A DNA stretch of 64,000 bases from an uncultured Pelagimonas sp. (GCA_947499735.1 CANMPP010000004.1:62001-126000); one strand, 5' to 3'. Shown: positions 49,827 to 58,847, numbered from the stretch's first letter. Notes: generated by a model from the letters alone, not told the origin. A program made the numbers and translations.

Positions 49827-50249
49827 CTAAATTTGGGCGGCTACATGGCCATAGTCGTAGGTCGTAACTTCAAACCGGTTCTGATCTGGATCAACGAAAT
49901 AGATCGACCAAGACAGGTCGTGGTCCACCACGTCTTTCGCCGACAGGACCTTCCCGGTAGGGTCTTTCAATTCCCAGCCATCAAGGGCGTGACAGAAGTT
50001 CAGGAAATCGTCCCCGCTTACTTTGAAGGCAATGGTCGCATCCCGCGTCATTGCTGCACAGCCGCGTTGGAATAAGGACAGCGCCGGGGCACCATCGGCG
50101 GCTTTCAATATCAAAGGACCCATAGGGTCCTCTGCCCACGCTGCCAATTCGTCATGCGGCACAAGTCCCAGAACCTTGCGGTACCACTCAGCCGCTTTGT
50201 ATCGGTCGGTGACTTCTACATGTACATGATCAATTCGGATGGCTTGCAT
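49827..50249 (-). CDS. VOC-superfamily (glyoxalase/dioxygenase fold) protein
   Basis: A 140-residue protein with the two beta-alpha-beta-beta-beta modules of the vicinal-oxygen-chelate fold. It starts IRIDHVHVEVTDRYKAAEWYRKVLGL and ends with YFVDPDQNRFEVTTYDY. Candidate metal ligands are His8 and the C-terminal Glu; the middle ligand is less clear. It is flanked by the hexapeptide transferase and the phosphonate permeases, which suggests a role in handling the imported compound or an unrelated resistance or isomerase function. The substrate is unknown. Confidence 0.75.
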   Translation of the reverse strand: MQAIRIDHVHVEVTDRYKAAEWYRKVLGLVPHDELAAWAEDPMGPLILKAADGAPALSLFQRGCAAMTRDATIAFKVSGDDFLNFCHALDGWELKDPTGKVLSAKDVVDHDLSWSIYFVDPDQNRFEVTTYDYGHVAAQI

Positions 50250-50308
50250 CAGGGCTACCCCGGCGTTGGTTTCACGCCTCAGGCTAGATTGCTCGGCCGG
50301 GTGAAGAA

Positions 50309-50330
50309 AAGCGCAATACGCATTGCGCTT
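50309..50330 (-). terminator. Probable terminator after the second phnE gene
   Basis: A perfect 9-bp stem AAGCGCAAT / ATTGCGCTT with a 4-base loop, followed on the minus strand by TTCTTC. The T tail is interrupted, so termination may be partial and allow some expression of the VOC and transferase genes. Confidence 0.65.
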
Positions 50331-50365
50331 CCATTCTGTGTACTAAAAGACCTCTACAGGTCACC

Positions 50366-51691
50366 TTAATGACCGCCTTCATCGCCTTTGATCAGCGCGG
50401 CACGCAGTTTGCCAGATAGCCAGTCCATAAAGATCACCAGCAAGACGACAAGCGTGATGTAATACGTCACCTCTTCCCAGTCTTTCTGCGTGATGATCGC
50501 CTGTGTCAGCATCAAACCAATACCACCGCCTGTGATCGCACCAATAACGGTTGCCGACCGCGTGTTGGATTCTATGTAGTACAGGATTTGCGACAACAGG
50601 ACCGGTGTGACCTGCGGCAAAACACCAAAGCGATAGCGCTGTAGGGGTTTGGCCCCGGTAGAACGGATACCTTCGATCTGTTTGTCATCCACGTTTTCCA
50701 AGGCTTCAGAGAACATTTTACCAAAAGACCCGGTATCCGTGATCAAAATGGCCAGCGCACCCGTCAGAGGACCAAGGCCAAAGGCACGGGTTAGGATGAT
50801 CGTCCAGATCAACGCATCCACACCGCGGAAGAAATCAAAGACGCGGCGCATACCGAACCGAATGGCCATGATGGGTGAGAAATTTTTCGCTGCTAGGAAT
50901 GCCAACGGCAGCGCCAATATCGCAGCACCGGCGGTTCCAAGGAACGCCATCAGCAGGGTTTCCATGATGGCCCAGAACACTTCTTTGTGCAGCCACATGG
51001 GGTTGTTCCAGAAATCATCCATGATGTCAGAGAATTCACCGCTAAACATACGACCGATGACTTCGCCAACGCCCATACCGTGATAGGGGCTATCCAGCGT
51101 GAAGAAGAACAATTCCCAGCCTAAGAAATACCGGAACACTTCTGTGCGGTTGCGCGTAACGCTCAACCGGCCTTCTTCGGTTGTGATCGCCACACGGTTT
51201 TTGGATGCGTTGATCCATTCCGGCAGCTCGTCAACCGGTACTGGATATTCAGCCACAACACCGCTAGAGCGGGACACCTGAAAGGACATCAAACCAAATT
51301 CAGGAATGTTCATTGTGATCACGTCCGGGCCGTAAGTGACCACCTGATCACCACCCAGTTGGATTACTGTGGTGTCCCCGTCCGTCGTCACCCAATCGGG
51401 CGACTTGCCTTCTGGGTAGCGTCCTTTTTTCTCGCCTTCGATCGCATAAGATACGTCGCCAGAGCGGTTGTCGCGGGTGATATGCGTTTTGTAGGTGATC
51501 ATGTCGGACACCAAAGTCCGCGCATTTTGACCATCGGCTTTCGCCCAAATTTCGGGAATGCCAAAGGCGAAGAAGATATAGACGAAATACGCAGATATCA
51601 GCCCTAGGATACCGAATGTGACCATTCGTTTGCGGGCAAAGACCGTTTCTGTCTGCGCGCGTAGATCGCCTGTTGCGTCAAGCATAGCCAT
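50366..51691 (-). CDS. phnE: PhnE-type phosphonate ABC permease, long form with periplasmic insertion
   Basis: A 441-residue permease. A first membrane helix near residues 24-45 is followed by a hydrophilic segment of about 140 residues (50-190), and then by the usual permease core with about five helices, including the loop EALENVDDKQIEGIRSTGAKPLQRYRFGVLPQV. Standard PhnE proteins are about 260-290 residues, so the insertion makes this the long second permease known from alphaproteobacterial phosphonate operons. It starts five bases after the other phnE and would form a heterodimer with it. The role of the insertion, probably periplasmic, is unknown. Confidence 0.9.
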   Translation of the reverse strand: MAMLDATGDLRAQTETVFARKRMVTFGILGLISAYFVYIFFAFGIPEIWAKADGQNARTLVSDMITYKTHITRDNRSGDVSYAIEGEKKGRYPEGKSPDWVTTDGDTTVIQLGGDQVVTYGPDVITMNIPEFGLMSFQVSRSSGVVAEYPVPVDELPEWINASKNRVAITTEEGRLSVTRNRTEVFRYFLGWELFFFTLDSPYHGMGVGEVIGRMFSGEFSDIMDDFWNNPMWLHKEVFWAIMETLLMAFLGTAGAAILALPLAFLAAKNFSPIMAIRFGMRRVFDFFRGVDALIWTIILTRAFGLGPLTGALAILITDTGSFGKMFSEALENVDDKQIEGIRSTGAKPLQRYRFGVLPQVTPVLLSQILYYIESNTRSATVIGAITGGGIGLMLTQAIITQKDWEEVTYYITLVVLLVIFMDWLSGKLRAALIKGDEGGH

Positions 51692-51696
51692 ATCAG

Positions 51697-52575
51697 TTAC
51701 CCCTGTTCACGTGCGCCATGGACAAGTTTGTCACGGAAATGGCTGGAAATTTGATCAAAGAACATGATGGTGAAGAAGAGCATGATGAACATTGCACCTG
51801 CTGCATCAAACCGTCCCTGCCCCCACTGGATGGCGACCTTTAGCTCGTAACCAAGGCCACCCGCGCCGACAAAGCCCAAGATGGCAGAGGCCCGAATGTT
51901 GATTTCAAAGCGCAGCAGCGCATAGGACAACCAGTTTGGAGCAACTTGTGGAACCACGCCCAACAGCATCTTTTGCGACCATGTGGCCCCGACAGATTCC
52001 AAACCTTCCAAAGGTTTCAAAGATGCGTTCTCATTCACCTCGGAAAACAGTTTTCCCAAAGCCCCTGTTGTATGAAACGCAATTGCAATCATCGCAGGGA
52101 CCGGGCCACCGCCCAAAACAAAGATCAGGACCAATGCAATCACGATCTCAGGCACGGCGCGCATGATATCCATCATCCGCCGGAACAGCCCGATCAGACG
52201 TGGAAACCGTGCCAGTCCCCGCGTGGACAGCAACGAAAAGACAATCGCAAACAACGCGCCAAACAATGTGGACACAGCCGCGATATTGACCGTTTCGATC
52301 AAGGCCGGAAAATATTTGGCAAAAAGACCGGGGATATTGGCGCGATTGGTCCACGCCTCGCCCACCACTTCTGCCGGATAGTCAAAAAAGTTGTCCAAAC
52401 CGCCAATGAAAGAACCGCCATTGCGGCCTTCGGCCATGTTAAACCCGGACACCAAAAGCAGGACCAGAACCAGCATCATGATGCCGGAATACAACCGTTT
52501 CCGGCTGGTCATTGCAATGTAATCCGATTGAATTTGGCCCAGTGATCCCGGACCGGAAGCTGTCGCGTCTGCCAT
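51697..52575 (-). CDS. phnE: PhnE-type phosphonate ABC permease
   Basis: A 292-residue inner-membrane permease with about six hydrophobic segments and the cytoplasmic coupling loop FSEVNENASLKPLEGLESVGATWSQKMLLGVVPQV, close to that of PhnE. The first 20 residues are hydrophilic. It pairs with the long PhnE. A strong hairpin with a T tail lies between this gene and phnD, so its expression should be lower than that of the binding protein. Confidence 0.93.
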   Translation of the reverse strand: MADATASGPGSLGQIQSDYIAMTSRKRLYSGIMMLVLVLLLVSGFNMAEGRNGGSFIGGLDNFFDYPAEVVGEAWTNRANIPGLFAKYFPALIETVNIAAVSTLFGALFAIVFSLLSTRGLARFPRLIGLFRRMMDIMRAVPEIVIALVLIFVLGGGPVPAMIAIAFHTTGALGKLFSEVNENASLKPLEGLESVGATWSQKMLLGVVPQVAPNWLSYALLRFEINIRASAILGFVGAGGLGYELKVAIQWGQGRFDAAGAMFIMLFFTIMFFDQISSHFRDKLVHGAREQG

Positions 52576-52670
52576 ATCTTACCTGTTCTATGAGCCCAAT
52601 CGGGCCACCGCGCTTGTCATATCTGCCCCAAATGGTCAGGGCGGATCAGAGAAACACGGATGAAGAAAAA

Positions 52671-52695
52671 GCAGGGTCGCGCGGTGCGACCCTGC
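52671..52695 (-). terminator. Terminator-like hairpin between phnD and phnE
   Basis: A perfect 10-bp GC-rich stem, GCAGGGTCGC with a 5-base loop, runs on the minus strand into TTTTTCTT. It starts 12 bases after the phnD stop, inside the operon. It should act as a partial terminator or stabilise the upstream transcript. Confidence 0.85.
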
Positions 52696-52706
52696 CAATC
52701 ATCCAA

Positions 52707-53618
52707 TTAGTTGGATTTGTTCTTTGCTTCGCGTGCGCCGATTACGGACAGATACGCGTCATGTGTGATTGGCTGGAAGCCCAGGGATTCACCTGCAGAG
52801 ATCGCATATGTGCAGTCGCGGTCTGCCTCATACATGCCACCAACCAGTGCAACCATTTTCGCTTTTACGTCCGCTGGCAGAGATTTGCGCAGAACAACTG
52901 GACCTTCTGGGATCGTGTTGGATTTCCAGATTTGCACCAGATCGTTCATGTCGATCAAACCTGCATCAACCGCTTTACGCAGCGCACCGGAATTGTAACC
53001 GTCTTCCCAGTCACCTTGACCGTCGGCCCATGTTACGCCCGCATCAATGTCACCATTGTTCACAGCAACGATTGTTTGCTCGTGGCCGCCTGTGAATTTA
53101 ACTTCGCCGAAGAAGTCACCGGATTCCATTGTCACGTCGAACTGCTCTGGGATCTCGATGGATGGGATCAGGTAACCGGATGTTGAGTTAGGATCGCCAA
53201 AGCCAAATGCTTTGCCTTCCAAGTCTTCGATTTTTGTAACACCGCTGTCTTTACGTGCGAAACCGATGGAATGGTAACCGTAGGATCCATCAAGGTTGAT
53301 TTTCACCAGAACAGGTTCAACCGCTTCTGGATCTTGCAGATATGTCGCAGCGTAAGAAGACGCACCCAACCATGCCATGTCCAGCGTGCCGCCAACCAGA
53401 CCTTGGATAACACCTGCATAATCCGCAGGCGCGAACAATTTGGTTTCAACACCCAGTGTTTCTTCTGCATACGCGCGCAGGCATTCGTTTGAATTCAAAC
53501 GGTCTTGTGCGTTTTCGCCGCCCAAAAGGCCGATGCGGAATTCTGTGATAGCTTCCTGAGACAGAACAGGTGTCGCCAGTGCCGTCGTTGCCACGAGGGC
53601 AGCTAGGATCTTTTTCAT
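52707..53618 (-). CDS. phnD: PhnD, phosphonate ABC transporter solute-binding protein
   Basis: A 303-residue periplasmic binding protein with a signal peptide (about 1-20, ending LSQEA). The family pattern is clear: FRIGLLGGENAQDR, KLFAPADYAGVIQGLVGGTLDMAWLGASSYA (aromatic and Ser residues of the phosphonate pocket) and FGFGDPNSTSGYLIPS. It captures phosphonates such as 2-aminoethylphosphonate for import. Some relatives bind phosphite or methylphosphonate, so ligand range is not certain. It is preceded by phnC and followed by a terminator-like hairpin. Confidence 0.95.
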   Translation of the reverse strand: MKKILAALVATTALATPVLSQEAITEFRIGLLGGENAQDRLNSNECLRAYAEETLGVETKLFAPADYAGVIQGLVGGTLDMAWLGASSYAATYLQDPEAVEPVLVKINLDGSYGYHSIGFARKDSGVTKIEDLEGKAFGFGDPNSTSGYLIPSIEIPEQFDVTMESGDFFGEVKFTGGHEQTIVAVNNGDIDAGVTWADGQGDWEDGYNSGALRKAVDAGLIDMNDLVQIWKSNTIPEGPVVLRKSLPADVKAKMVALVGGMYEADRDCTYAISAGESLGFQPITHDAYLSVIGAREAKNKSN

Positions 53619-53679
53619 CTTTACTCTCCGTTATTAAGGCCCCGCCCAATTGCGACGGGGATGATGAAAATAGGTGGGA

Positions 53680-54510
53680 TTAAACCGACGCTTCAGCCTG
53701 CGCGATCAGCTCTTCAGCTGCGCGGCTTCTTTCCAATGTGTCGATTTCGGTGGATGTCGCGGCTTCTGAGAAATCATCCCCTGCGCCGTAAATTTCGCGT
53801 GCAATATCTGTGGTCAATTGCTCTGGTGACCCATCAAACACGATGCGCCCCATACGCATGCCAATCACACGGTCGCAATAGCGGCGCGCGGTGTCCAGCG
53901 TGTGTAGGTTGGCAATAACGGTGCGACCATCTTCTTCGTAAATGCGGCGCAGGGCCTCCATTACGATTTGCGCATTCATCGGATCAAGCGAGGCAATCGG
54001 TTCATCCGCTAGAATAATGCGAGGATCCTGCATCAAAGCGCGCGCAATCGCGACACGTTGCTGCTGACCACCGGACAACGCCTCGGCGCGCTTGGCTGCA
54101 TGTGCTGCAATGCCCAGACGCTCTAGGATCTCAATCGCCTTGTGAATGTCCTCTTTCGGGTAGAGATTGAACATGGTCGCAATTGTGGACCGTTTGTTCA
54201 ACGTACCATGCAGAACATTGGACACGACATCCATGCGAGGCACCAGATTGAACTGCTGGAAGATCATCGCGCATTCGGATTGCCATTGACGTTTGGCCGC
54301 ACCTTCCAGTTTGGACACTTCCCGGTCGCCAAACCAAATCTCGCCCTCAGAGATGTCATTGAGACGGTTCAACATGCGCAGCAGGGTGGATTTACCAGCC
54401 CCGGACGCACCAATGATCCCGATCATCATAGGTTTTTCGACATGAATGTTCGCAGCATCCACAGCGATATTTGCGCCGAAGCGCTTTGTCAGTTTTTCGA
54501 TACGTAGCAC
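53680..54510 (-). CDS. phnC: PhnC, phosphonate ABC transporter ATPase
   Basis: A 276-residue ABC ATPase with Walker [10 protein letters not shown], signature ALSGGQQQR and Walker [13 protein letters not shown]; the [13 protein letters not shown] segment is characteristic of PhnC. The start is a GTG six bases after GGGGA, which gives the normal N-terminus [12 protein letters not shown]; the frame continues 23 codons upstream without support. It is first in phnC-phnD-phnE-phnE. No convincing Pho box was found upstream, and no C-P lyase gene is in the window. Confidence 0.94.
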   Translation of the reverse strand: MLRIEKLTKRFGANIAVDAANIHVEKPMMIGIIGASGAGKSTLLRMLNRLNDISEGEIWFGDREVSKLEGAAKRQWQSECAMIFQQFNLVPRMDVVSNVLHGTLNKRSTIATMFNLYPKEDIHKAIEILERLGIAAHAAKRAEALSGGQQQRVAIARALMQDPRIILADEPIASLDPMNAQIVMEALRRIYEEDGRTVIANLHTLDTARRYCDRVIGMRMGRIVFDGSPEQLTTDIAREIYGAGDDFSEAATSTEIDTLERSRAAEELIAQAEASV

Positions 54511-54769
54511 TGAATGTCCCCAGTTCTTTCCAACCGGGACGTAACGGTGCTGCGTGACCCATCTGTGACGGTTACACAAAACTTATGTGAAGCTCAGGAT
54601 TCAGTTTTGTAACACACCCCAACAGATATTCAGAGCGCTACAATTTCAAGCGCCCGTGCAAATCCAAACGGCAGATTTCTTTGCCTCACATGTCAAAGGG
54701 TAGCCTATCCGCGACCCCAGTCGGACCATTTGCTAGCAAAAACTGACCGAACCGAACTGGAGACATCCA

Positions 54770-55663
54770 ATGCGCATAAAACAATCCCTCTCATCCATAG
54801 CTCTTGGGCTGACGACCACATTCGCCTTTGTCACCGCCGCATATTCGGCCCCCACAGAAACCATCGTGACCATTGGTGCCCCAGGCCAAACCTTTGTGGG
54901 AACACTGGCCCTAACGGACGGTGCCCCTGCCCCTGTTGTGCTGTTGTTGCACGGATTTTCTGGCGCACGGGATGAATTGGGCATTCCCAATACAGAAGAA
55001 GGCGTGTTCAGCCACACAGCCAAGAAACTGGCGGATGCAGGCTTTTCCAGCTTACGCATAGATTTTCGCGGCTCAGGTGACAGCCTGGCTGATATCAATT
55101 TTGAAGACACAACTTTCAGCGGCCAACTCAACGATGCACAGACTGCGCTGGCCTATCTGGCTGACCTAGACACTGTGGACAGCAATGCGATCTATGTCAT
55201 CGGCTGGAGCCAAGGTGGGCTGGTCGCATCAGGGGTGGCTGACAGCGATGTACCTGTTAAGGGCGTTGCACTGTGGCAGGCCGTCGCCTTCCCCGAGATG
55301 ACATACAAAACGTTGATTGGCGACGACGTAATCGACAAAGCGATGGCTGCAAAGGCGGATGAGGTGATCACCGTTGGCCTGCCATGGGGCTTTGACGTGT
55401 CCCTAAAAGGGGCGTTCTTTGATGAGTTTGCAACATATGATCCGCTGGAAAAAATCAGCGCCTATCAAGGCCCGCTTTTTGTCACAACTGGGGACAAAGA
55501 TACGATCGTCACGCCAGCCGCAGGACAGGCCTTTTTGGATAGTCATAAAGGGCCGGAAATGCTTTGGGTCGAAGATATGGACCATGCGTTTGACATTTTT
55601 ATCGCGCCCAACAAATTGGACGCGATGATTGATGCCACAATCGACTTTTTCAAATCGCACTAA
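54770..55663 (+). CDS. Secreted alpha/beta hydrolase
   Basis: A 297-residue hydrolase with a signal peptide (1-26, ending AYSAP). It has the LLLHGFSGARDE oxyanion region, the nucleophile Ser147 in GWSQGG, an Asp in TTGDKDTIV and a His in EDMDHAFDIF, so the catalytic triad is complete. It should act in the periplasm as an esterase or acylaminoacyl-type hydrolase. GGAGA precedes the ATG. It is convergent with the helicase gene, 12 bases away, and divergent from phnC. The substrate is unknown. Confidence 0.82.
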   Translation: MRIKQSLSSIALGLTTTFAFVTAAYSAPTETIVTIGAPGQTFVGTLALTDGAPAPVVLLLHGFSGARDELGIPNTEEGVFSHTAKKLADAGFSSLRIDFRGSGDSLADINFEDTTFSGQLNDAQTALAYLADLDTVDSNAIYVIGWSQGGLVASGVADSDVPVKGVALWQAVAFPEMTYKTLIGDDVIDKAMAAKADEVITVGLPWGFDVSLKGAFFDEFATYDPLEKISAYQGPLFVTTGDKDTIVTPAAGQAFLDSHKGPEMLWVEDMDHAFDIFIAPNKLDAMIDATIDFFKSH

Positions 55664-55675
55664 GTGCAACCTGTG

Positions 55676-56980
55676 TTACTTCGCCGCGCGGTTGGCACTT
55701 TGACCACGTCTGGGGCGACGTTTGCTCTGCATGCCCGGCGCGCCACCAGGTGCGCCGCCGCCAGACCCAGAGCGACGTCCGCCGCCTCCAGGGCGTCGAC
55801 CACGAGAATTATTGGATTTCTTCGGACCTGATCCAACCCATTCTGCGCCTTCCGGGCGTTCAAACGTGCGTTTGATCAGTTTTTCGATATCGCGCAATTC
55901 ACCCAAACTGTCGGGTGCACAGAATGAAATCGCCACACCCGAACGACCCGCACGCGCTGTACGTCCAATCCGGTGAACATATGCCTCTGCCACATTGGGC
56001 AGATCATAATTGATAACATAGGCCACGTCAGGGATGTCGATGCCGCGCGCCGCTACATCCGTAGCAACAAGAACCTTGATGTCCCCGTCACGGAAGCCCT
56101 TGATTGCGCGATCCCGCTGACCTTGGCTTTTGTTGCCATGTACGGAATCCGCTGCATAACCATCAGCAACCAAACCCTTTTTCAGGCGCTCAGCACCGTG
56201 TTTGGTACGCATGAATACAATGGCCAAAGCATCAGGATCCGCGGACAGAATATCGCGCAGCCGTTCCTGTTTTTCAGGAACCTGCATAAATTCCACGCTT
56301 TGCTCGATTTTGTCAGCGGTTCGGCCAGGAGGCGTTACTTCGACCTTCTTAGGATTATCCAAATAGGTCGCAGCCAACTGCCCCACCTGTTTGGGCATCG
56401 TGGCGGAAAACAACATCGTTTGGCGCGGGCGGCCCAGCTTTGGTTCGATCTGACGCAATGCATGGACAAAACCGATATCCAGCATCTGGTCGGCCTCGTC
56501 CAAAACGAGGAACCCAACAGTGGACAGGTTCACCGCCTTGCGGTCCATCAAATCGATCAAGCGACCAGGCGTCGCGATCAGGATATCGGTGCCTTTGGAC
56601 AGGCGCTGGATCTGGCGATTGATGGACTGGCCGCCAACCACAGTTGCGATGCGCAAAGGTGTACCATCAGTCAATTGCTGAATGTTATCAGCAATCTGAT
56701 TGACCAGTTCTCGCGTCGGGGCAAGAACAAGCGCTTTTACTGACTTCGGTTGCGGACGACCCAATGCACCGAGAAGGTGATTGATCAACGGCAAACCAAA
56801 GGCCAGGGTTTTGCCGGTTCCGGTTTGCGCCAGACCAAGGATGTCATGGCCTTCAACGGCAAAAGGAATAGATTTCGCCTGAATGGGCGTGGGTGTGTCA
56901 AAACCTGCTTTATCAAGCAGCGCTGTGAGCTCTGGCGCGAGGCCGAGCGAATTAAAATCTGACAAAGACGATCCTTTCAT
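55676..56980 (-). CDS. DEAD-box RNA helicase, RhlE-like
   Basis: A 434-residue ATP-dependent RNA helicase. Motifs in order: Q motif region (FDTPTPIQAKSIP), AQTGTGKT, PTRELVNQI, TPGRLIDL, DEAD, SAT, and in the second domain VATDVAARGIDIPDV and HRIGRTARAG. The C-terminal 60 residues are rich in Gly, Arg and Pro (GRRPGGGGRRSGSGGG), a typical RNA-binding tail. Such proteins assist ribosome assembly and mRNA decay, often in the cold. It follows rpsD on the same strand, but a terminator and another hairpin lie between them. Confidence 0.92.
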   Translation of the reverse strand: MKGSSLSDFNSLGLAPELTALLDKAGFDTPTPIQAKSIPFAVEGHDILGLAQTGTGKTLAFGLPLINHLLGALGRPQPKSVKALVLAPTRELVNQIADNIQQLTDGTPLRIATVVGGQSINRQIQRLSKGTDILIATPGRLIDLMDRKAVNLSTVGFLVLDEADQMLDIGFVHALRQIEPKLGRPRQTMLFSATMPKQVGQLAATYLDNPKKVEVTPPGRTADKIEQSVEFMQVPEKQERLRDILSADPDALAIVFMRTKHGAERLKKGLVADGYAADSVHGNKSQGQRDRAIKGFRDGDIKVLVATDVAARGIDIPDVAYVINYDLPNVAEAYVHRIGRTARAGRSGVAISFCAPDSLGELRDIEKLIKRTFERPEGAEWVGSGPKKSNNSRGRRPGGGGRRSGSGGGAPGGAPGMQSKRRPRRGQSANRAAK

Positions 56981-57022
56981 AGATCCGTCGTGGCTTTGTG
57001 AAAGCGCTATTAAAAGTCGCTA

Positions 57023-57045
57023 TTTGGTCCAGCCAACGGACCAAA
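57023..57045 (-). repeat. Hairpin in the leader of the helicase gene
   Basis: An 8-bp perfect stem TTTGGTCC / GGACCAAA with a 7-base loop, about 43 bases upstream of the helicase start and just after the rpsD terminator. It has no T tail. It could be a leader structure that affects translation or mRNA stability. Confidence 0.4.
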
Positions 57046-57077
57046 GAAAAGACCGCCCCCCAAAAGGAGCGGTCCTT
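57046..57077 (-). terminator. Rho-independent terminator after rpsD
   Basis: On the minus strand AAGGACCGCTCC pairs with GGGGCGGTCTT (one T-G pair) around a short loop and runs into TTTTCTTT. It begins about 22 bases after the rpsD stop codon. Confidence 0.85.
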
Positions 57078-57098
57078 CGTAATAGGATCGAACAGAAC

Positions 57099-57719
57099 TT
57101 AGTTCTGTGCGTAGTATTCGATGACGAGGTTTGGTTCCATCACAACGGGGTATGGCACATCGCCAAGACCTGGTGTGCGAACAAACGTCACTGTCATTTT
57201 GGAGTGATCTGCTTCGACATAGTCAGGCACATCACGCTCTGGCAGCGCAACCGCTTCCAACAGAGCTGCCATTTGCTTGGACTTTTCGCGAACTTCGATC
57301 ACGTCGCCTTCTTTTACACGGTAAGAAGGAATGTTCACGCGCTTGCCGTTCACCAGAACGTGGCCGTGGTTCACGAATTGACGCGCTGCGAAAACAGTCG
57401 CGACGAATTTCGCGCGGTACACAACTGCGTCCAGACGGCGTTCCAGCAAACCGATCAGGTTTTCACCTGTATCGCCTTTGATACGCTCGGCTTCAGCATA
57501 GATGCGGCGGAATTGCTTTTCCGTCATGTCGCCATAGTAGCCTTTCAGCTTCTGCTTGGCACGCAACTGCAGACCGAAGTCGGACAGTTTGCCTTTGCGA
57601 CGCTGACCGTGTTGACCTGGGCCATATTCACGACGGTTCAGTGGGGACTTTGGACGGCCCCAGATGTTTTCGCCCATACGGCGATCGATTTTGTACTTGG
57701 CAGACGTGCGTTTTGTCAC
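57099..57719 (-). CDS. rpsD: 30S ribosomal protein S4
   Basis: A 206-residue primary-binding ribosomal protein that nucleates 30S assembly on 16S rRNA. It begins [25 protein letters not shown], then [31 protein letters not shown], with the S4 RNA-binding domain ([37 protein letters not shown] region) in the second half. The start is a GTG seven bases after AAGGAGA; the open frame runs on upstream but only through the leader. The gene stands alone, as is usual in Rhodobacterales, with its own promoter and terminator. Confidence 0.97.
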   Translation of the reverse strand: MTKRTSAKYKIDRRMGENIWGRPKSPLNRREYGPGQHGQRRKGKLSDFGLQLRAKQKLKGYYGDMTEKQFRRIYAEAERIKGDTGENLIGLLERRLDAVVYRAKFVATVFAARQFVNHGHVLVNGKRVNIPSYRVKEGDVIEVREKSKQMAALLEAVALPERDVPDYVEADHSKMTVTFVRTPGLGDVPYPVVMEPNLVIEYYAQN

Positions 57720-58031
57720 GGCTGATCTCCTTCGTTTACGGTTTCGAAGGGCGTTGTCCTCTTTCCGATTTTCGCGGAATGACAGGGTTCCCCTTGCGGG
57801 GTCCACCAACACCAATGAAGCGGCGCTTATACAAGCCGCCAAGAGAGAGTCAAGACCTATGTCACGCCCAACATAGCGTGCAGCCCAGCAAAAGCTCAGG
57901 ACCCCAAAAAATCCAAACTAAATTCGCTCCAAATTTTAGAAACACACTTCCCTCAACCAGGGAAGATTTAATTTCTCGTTAGGAAAATCGGCGGAAAATC
58001 ACAGACTGTATTTTGTTGGAAAGTTTGGGCC
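57720..58031. other. rpsD leader and divergent region before the EAL gene
   Basis: About 310 bases. It contains the rpsD promoter (57826-57853), an rpsD leader of about 100 bases with a CCCC-GCAA-GGGG hairpin (57790-57801, GNRA-type loop on the minus strand), and the AT-rich leader of the EAL gene. No further gene is seen. Confidence 0.5.
57826..57853 (-). promoter_or_regulatory. Sigma-70-type promoter of rpsD
   Basis: On the minus strand TTGACT and TATAAG are separated by 16 bases. Transcription would start near 57819, leaving a leader of about 100 bases before the GTG start. Confidence 0.7.
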
Positions 58032-58847
58032 ATGGTACGTTCACGAAATAAGGGCACCAATCCTTTAGATATGGCGATCGCTCACCGTGATGCTGAGATC
58101 ATGGACATGGTGCGCACGGCTATCGAAAATCAGAACGTCATGCTCGCATTTCAACCAGTTGTGCGCGCAGATGCCCAAGAACGTGCTGTTTTCCATGAAG
58201 CCCTACTGCGCCTTTTGGACGAAACCGGACGTATCATCCCTGCAGCAGATTTCATTGAAGCCGTCGAAGCAACCGAACTGGGGCGCAAACTTGATTGTAT
58301 AGCCTTGGAAAAAGGTCTGCTTGAACTGACGACATATCCAGATCTCAGGCTCGCTATAAACATGTCGGCCAGATCCATTGGCTATGCCAAATGGATGCGC
58401 ATCCTGAAACGCAACCTTGAACGCGATCCGACTTTGGGTGAACGGCTGATCGTGGAAATCACCGAACATTCTACATTAGACATTCCTGAACAGGTCGTTG
58501 CCTTTATGGATGATCTGCAAGAGGCTGGTATATCCTTTGCGATTGACGATTTCGGATCTGGCTATACATCGCTTCGTCATTTCCGGGATTACAATTTCGA
58601 CATTTTGAAAATCGATGACAGTTTCGTGTCAGGTTTGGCGAACGATCCGGACAATCAGGTGTTGGTCAGAGCCATGATTGCCATAGCCGAGGAGTTCGAC
58701 ATTTTCACCGTCGCGGAAGGCGTTGAAAAGGCCGAAGATGCACAGGCGCTGGTGGAATTGGGAATCAGTTGCATGCAGGGCTACTATTTTGCGGCCCCCA
58801 CAGTCGCACCATTGTGGCGACCAGTGGAAAAACGGGCGCGCAGGTAA
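58032..58847 (+). CDS. EAL-domain cyclic-di-GMP phosphodiesterase
   Basis: A 271-residue, single-domain EAL protein. The catalytic set is complete: Glu56 in HEALLR (the EAL motif), Asn110 in AINMSARS, Glu142 in VEITEHS, Asp172-Asp173 in AIDDFGSGYTSL, Lys193 in LKIDDSF, Glu229 in VAEGVE and Gln249 in CMQGYYF. It should therefore hydrolyse cyclic di-GMP to pGpG. It has no sensor, membrane or GGDEF domain, only a short N-terminal extension of about 30 residues. It may influence polysaccharide production and motility, but no target is evident from its neighbours. Confidence 0.92.
   Translation: MVRSRNKGTNPLDMAIAHRDAEIMDMVRTAIENQNVMLAFQPVVRADAQERAVFHEALLRLLDETGRIIPAADFIEAVEATELGRKLDCIALEKGLLELTTYPDLRLAINMSARSIGYAKWMRILKRNLERDPTLGERLIVEITEHSTLDIPEQVVAFMDDLQEAGISFAIDDFGSGYTSLRHFRDYNFDILKIDDSFVSGLANDPDNQVLVRAMIAIAEEFDIFTVAEGVEKAEDAQALVELGISCMQGYYFAAPTVAPLWRPVEKRARR

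Noticed and set aside
54511-54769. A Pho box upstream of phnC
   Set aside because: Direct repeats resembling CTGTCAT with 11-base spacing were looked for. The TTCACATAAG and CGTCACAG stretches are suggestive but do not give two acceptable units in register.
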